A stretch of 8,287 nt of DNA. It comes from Clostridiales bacterium (GTDB lineage Bacteria > Bacillota > Clostridia > Saccharofermentanales > Saccharofermentanaceae). Below the pieces are notes generated by a model. That model did no database searches and was not told the origin of the DNA. It saw only the letters and a list, made by a program, of their open reading frames with translations. Position numbers and translations under genes: made by a program. The stretch is taken from the NCBI GenBank assembly GCA_003543635.1, contig DNAE01000003.1, positions 549 to 8,835 on the forward strand, read 5' to 3'. Positions 5,940 through 8,287 of this stretch are shown piece by piece; position 1 is the first letter of the stretch; each line of letters starts with the position of its first letter.

Positions 5940-7043
5940 ATGTACAGATTATTGATCATCAACCCCGGCTCCACTTCGACGAAGGTGAGCCTTTTTGAAG
6001 ACGAGACATCCCTTTTTGAGAAGAGCCTCTTCCACGATGCGGACGTTCTCTTAAAGTTCCCCCATGTTAACGACCAGATCCCCTTCCGTAAGCAGGTCAT
6101 CGAGGACATGCTCCGGGAGGAGAATATCGATATTACCACCATCGATGCCTTTGTGGGCAGGGGAGGTTCCGCATGTACGCAGCCCGGAGGTCTCACGGCC
6201 ATCGATCAGAAGATGTACGATGATACGGAGGCTGCCGTGGGCGGAAGCGAACACCCCGCCAAGCTGGGTGTCATGCTCGCCTGGAAGTTCGCGCAGGAGT
6301 ACGGTAAGCCCGCATATACACTTAATCCCACCAACGTGGACGAATACTGTGACTATGCGCGTCTCACGGGTATCAAGGGCGTTTACAGGGTCTCCCACTC
6401 CCACGTGCTCAATCAGAAGGCGGTGGCGGAGTTCCATGCGGGTACCCTGGGAAAGAAGTATGAGGAATGCAATTTCATCGTCGCCCATATCGACGGCGGC
6501 ATAACGGTAAGCGCCCATGAGAAGGGCCGCATGATCGACGGTAACATGGGTGCCGACGGAGAGGGTGCCTTCACCCCCACCAGAATCGGAAGCGTACCCG
6601 TTCTCGCACTCCTGGATTACATAGACGAGCACGGCACCGCCGACGTAAGGCTCAAGTGCTCCAGGGCGGGGGGATTCGTCGACCTGTTCGGCACCTCCAA
6701 TTCCGATACGATCCACGAGCTGGTGGAGAAGGGCGACGAGAAGGCAAGCCTTGTCTGGAATACCATGATCTACCAGGTATGTAAGATGATAGGCGAGATG
6801 AGCGCCGTCCTTAAGGGCAAGGTGGACGGCATTCTTCTGACGGGCGGACTTCTGAGGTTCGACGATGTCAGGAAGGGAGTGGAGGACAGATGCGGATGGA
6901 TAGCACCCATCAGCGTCTATCCCGGTGAGATGGAGCAGGAGGCCCTGGCTCTCCCCGCGCTCCGTGCCCTCAGAGGAGAACTGACCCCCATGAAGTATTC
7001 CGGCAAGGACGTGTGGAGCGGATTTCATAACATAGGACTTTAA
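5940..7043 (+). CDS. buk: Butyrate kinase-family acid kinase (divergent)
   Basis: The 367-residue protein is an ASKHA-fold short-chain fatty acid kinase of the butyrate kinase branch, which phosphorylates a carboxylic acid reversibly and in fermentation makes ATP from acyl-phosphate. Butyrate-kinase hallmarks are LLIINPGSTSTKVSLFED at 4-21 (acetate kinases instead begin with a NCGSSSxK-type motif), VGRGG at 72-76, LNQKAVAEFHA at 157-167, DGEGAFTPTR at 206-215 and YPGEMEQEALALPALRALRG at 327-346. Length is close to the usual 355-360, well under the 400 of acetate kinase. Unusual: the phosphate-loop motif, typically HMGGG, reads HIDGG (183-187), and the HASNLG segment reads HPAKLG (105-110). 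These mark a divergent subgroup whose preferred acid cannot be read from sequence. The neighbour is phosphate acetyltransferase, not phosphotransbutyrylase, so acetate or propionate could be the physiological substrate. Confidence 0.85.
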   Translation: MYRLLIINPGSTSTKVSLFEDETSLFEKSLFHDADVLLKFPHVNDQIPFRKQVIEDMLREENIDITTIDAFVGRGGSACTQPGGLTAIDQKMYDDTEAAVGGSEHPAKLGVMLAWKFAQEYGKPAYTLNPTNVDEYCDYARLTGIKGVYRVSHSHVLNQKAVAEFHAGTLGKKYEECNFIVAHIDGGITVSAHEKGRMIDGNMGADGEGAFTPTRIGSVPVLALLDYIDEHGTADVRLKCSRAGGFVDLFGTSNSDTIHELVEKGDEKASLVWNTMIYQVCKMIGEMSAVLKGKVDGILLTGGLLRFDDVRKGVEDRCGWIAPISVYPGEMEQEALALPALRALRGELTPMKYSGKDVWSGFHNIGL

Positions 7044-7056
7044 GGAGGACAAGACC

Positions 7057-8049
7057 ATGAGCCTGATCGATAAGATAAGAACAAAAGCAAGAAGCGACGT
7101 TAAGACGATCGTTCTTCCCGAAGGTGACGAGGAGAGGACCATCAAGGCCGCAGCGATCCTCAAGGAAGAGGGCTTAGCGGAGCCCGTCCTCATCGGAAAC
7201 AGGGAGAAGATCGAAGAAATGGCGAAGGAACTTCAGGTGAGTGTTGAAGGTATCGCCATCGAGGATCCCGAGAAAAGCGACAGACGCGAGCAGTATAAGG
7301 ACATGCTCTTCGAGTTGAGAAAGGCCAAGGGCGTGACGGAAGAGATGGCGGAAAAGCTCGTCCTCGACCCCATGTACTACGGCATCATGATGGTCAAGAA
7401 CAGCGACGCGGACGGACTTGTTTCCGGTGCCGTTCACACCACCGGCGATATGCTGCGCCCTGCGCTTCAGATCATAAAGACGAAGCCCGGCATGAAGTGC
7501 GTTTCCTCCAGCTTCCTCATGGATTGCCCCAATAAGGAACTGGGAGAGGACGGCCTTCTCGTATACGCCGACTGCGTTGTTATGCCCAACCCCACATCCG
7601 AGGAGCTTGCCCACATCGCAGTGGCAGCTGCGGATACGGCCAAGGGCCTTTGCGGAATAGAAGAACCCAGGGTAGCCATGCTCTCCTTCTCCACCAAGGG
7701 AAGCGCCAAGCACGATATGGTCACCAAGGTCCAGGAGGCCGTTAAGATCGCCCACGAGCTTGCCCCTGACCTTCTCCTCGACGGCGAGATGCAGTTCGAT
7801 GCAGCCCTGGTCAAGGAAGTAGGTCAGTCCAAGGCACCGGGATCCCCCGTTGCCGGCAGGGCCAACGTCCTGATCTTCCCTGATCTCCAGGCGGGAAACA
7901 TCGGTTATAAGATCACCCAGAGGATCGGAGGAGCAGAGTGCTTCGCAGTCCTCCAGGGCCTCGCCAAACCCTGTAACGACCTTTCCAGAGGATGTTCCGT
8001 GGACGATATCGTCAATACCGTCGCCATGACGGCTGTACAGGCTCAGTAA
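7057..8049 (+). CDS. pta: Phosphate acetyltransferase
   Basis: This 330-residue enzyme interconverts acetyl-CoA plus phosphate with acetyl-phosphate plus CoA in the cytoplasm. It has the short single-domain form typical of Firmicutes and Methanosarcina, without the N-terminal regulatory domains of enterobacterial Pta. Visible signatures are KTIVLPEGDEERTIKAA (16-32), the DADGLVSGAVHTTGDMLRPA stretch (117-136), PGSPVAGRANVLIFPDLQAG (261-280), NIGYKITQRIGGAE (281-294) and the C-terminal NDLSRGCSVDDIV (307-319). Ser310, Arg311 and Asp317 appear to correspond to the catalytic Ser, Arg and Asp described for the Methanosarcina enzyme. Phosphotransbutyrylases lack several of these blocks, so I favour Pta over Ptb. 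The start is fixed by AGGAGG at 7043-7048, which overlaps the kinase stop codon (7041-7043) and sits 8 bases from the ATG, implying tight co-expression. Confidence 0.95.
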   Translation: MSLIDKIRTKARSDVKTIVLPEGDEERTIKAAAILKEEGLAEPVLIGNREKIEEMAKELQVSVEGIAIEDPEKSDRREQYKDMLFELRKAKGVTEEMAEKLVLDPMYYGIMMVKNSDADGLVSGAVHTTGDMLRPALQIIKTKPGMKCVSSSFLMDCPNKELGEDGLLVYADCVVMPNPTSEELAHIAVAAADTAKGLCGIEEPRVAMLSFSTKGSAKHDMVTKVQEAVKIAHELAPDLLLDGEMQFDAALVKEVGQSKAPGSPVAGRANVLIFPDLQAGNIGYKITQRIGGAECFAVLQGLAKPCNDLSRGCSVDDIVNTVAMTAVQAQ

Positions 8050-8054
8050 AGACC

Positions 8055-8287
8055 ATGAACCATAAAGAGAGAATGCTTAACAACCTTCCCTATAAGGCCT
8101 GCATGGACGGACTTCCGGAAGAGCATATGAGATGTAAGAAGCTCATCTATAGGTATAATAACCTGCCCCCCGAGAACGAGGAGGAGAAGGAAGCTCTGAT
8201 CCGCGAGATCCTCGGTAAGACCGGGAAGGGCTATATCAACGTTGAGCAGCCCTTCCACTGCGACTACGGGTATAACATCGAGGTGGG
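8055..8287 (+). CDS. Maltose/galactoside-type sugar O-acetyltransferase, N-terminal part (3' truncated by window)
   Basis: An open frame starts 5 bases after the pta stop and runs through the right edge, giving 77 residues. The pattern KERMLNNLPYKACMDGLPEE, then MRCKKLIYRYNNLPP, then QPFHCDYGYNIEVG matches the N-terminal helical domain of the maltose/galactoside acetyltransferase family (Maa, LacA, NodL) and the entry to its left-handed hexapeptide beta-helix; the catalytic His region would lie beyond the window. Such enzymes move an acetyl group from acetyl-CoA to a sugar hydroxyl in the cytoplasm. The ribosome binding site is weak (CAGTAAAG before the ATG), so translation is probably coupled to pta. 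Sharing a transcript with pta links it to acetyl-CoA supply, though the acceptor sugar cannot be predicted. Confidence 0.92.
   Translation, partial: MNHKERMLNNLPYKACMDGLPEEHMRCKKLIYRYNNLPPENEEEKEALIREILGKTGKGYINVEQPFHCDYGYNIEV

Noticed and set aside
5940..7043. Acetate kinase (ackA) as the identity of the kinase next to pta
   Set aside because: The N-terminus (NPGSTSTK), the FTPTR and YPGE blocks and the 367-residue length fit butyrate kinases. The acetate kinase NCGSSSxK-type start and 400-residue length are absent.
6051..7193. Long minus-strand open frame (380 codons) opposite the kinase and the start of pta
   Set aside because: It crosses the boundary of two well-recognised plus-strand genes, shows no family motif and has low-complexity composition, so it is a shadow.

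Overview
The window looks like a chromosomal segment of an anaerobic Clostridia-type Firmicute, plausibly Lachnospiraceae-like, with moderately high GC. The evidence is the gene content: a GGGtGRT-family protein, a fused FeoA-FeoB ferrous iron transporter, a three-cysteine cytidine deaminase, a butyrate-kinase-family enzyme and a short-form phosphate acetyltransferase. Strong AGGAGG-type ribosome binding sites and a lipoprotein-anchored solute-binding protein fit a Gram-positive host. The placement is inferred from gene families, not from a marker gene. No phage, transposon, CRISPR array or RNA gene was recognised. Every stretch longer than about 100 bases is coding.

Layout. Bases 1-120 are the 3' end of a GGGtGRT-family gene (+), followed by a strong GC-rich hairpin and T-run terminator at 148-181. 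A three-gene minus-strand operon then occupies 5350 down to 200, in transcription order: feoAB (ferrous iron uptake), cdd (cytidine deaminase) and an 800-residue lipoprotein whose C-terminal half is an extracellular solute-binding protein. Gaps inside it are only 15 and 21 bases. From a 36-base divergent intergenic region (5351-5386) a YfcE/MJ0936-type metallophosphoesterase is read on the plus strand. After an 82-base gap with a probable promoter comes a second plus-strand operon: a butyrate-kinase-family gene, pta and the start of a maltose/galactoside-type O-acetyltransferase that runs off the window.

How the genes work together. The plus-strand operon joins acyl-CoA/acyl-phosphate interconversion (Pta) to an acid kinase that makes ATP. 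Pta is here paired with a butyrate-kinase-like enzyme instead of the usual acetate kinase, and the next gene consumes acetyl-CoA. The minus operon combines Fe(II) import, pyrimidine salvage and a solute-binding lipoprotein with no ABC permease beside it, so its genes share a transcript but no obvious pathway.

The points most worth checking are the tiny symmetric divergent promoter, where both genes lack a Shine-Dalgarno site and may be leaderless; the mixed Buk-Pta pairing with an unusual residue in the kinase phosphate loop; and the two-part orphan lipoprotein. I saw no clear new defence, mobile or RNA system.
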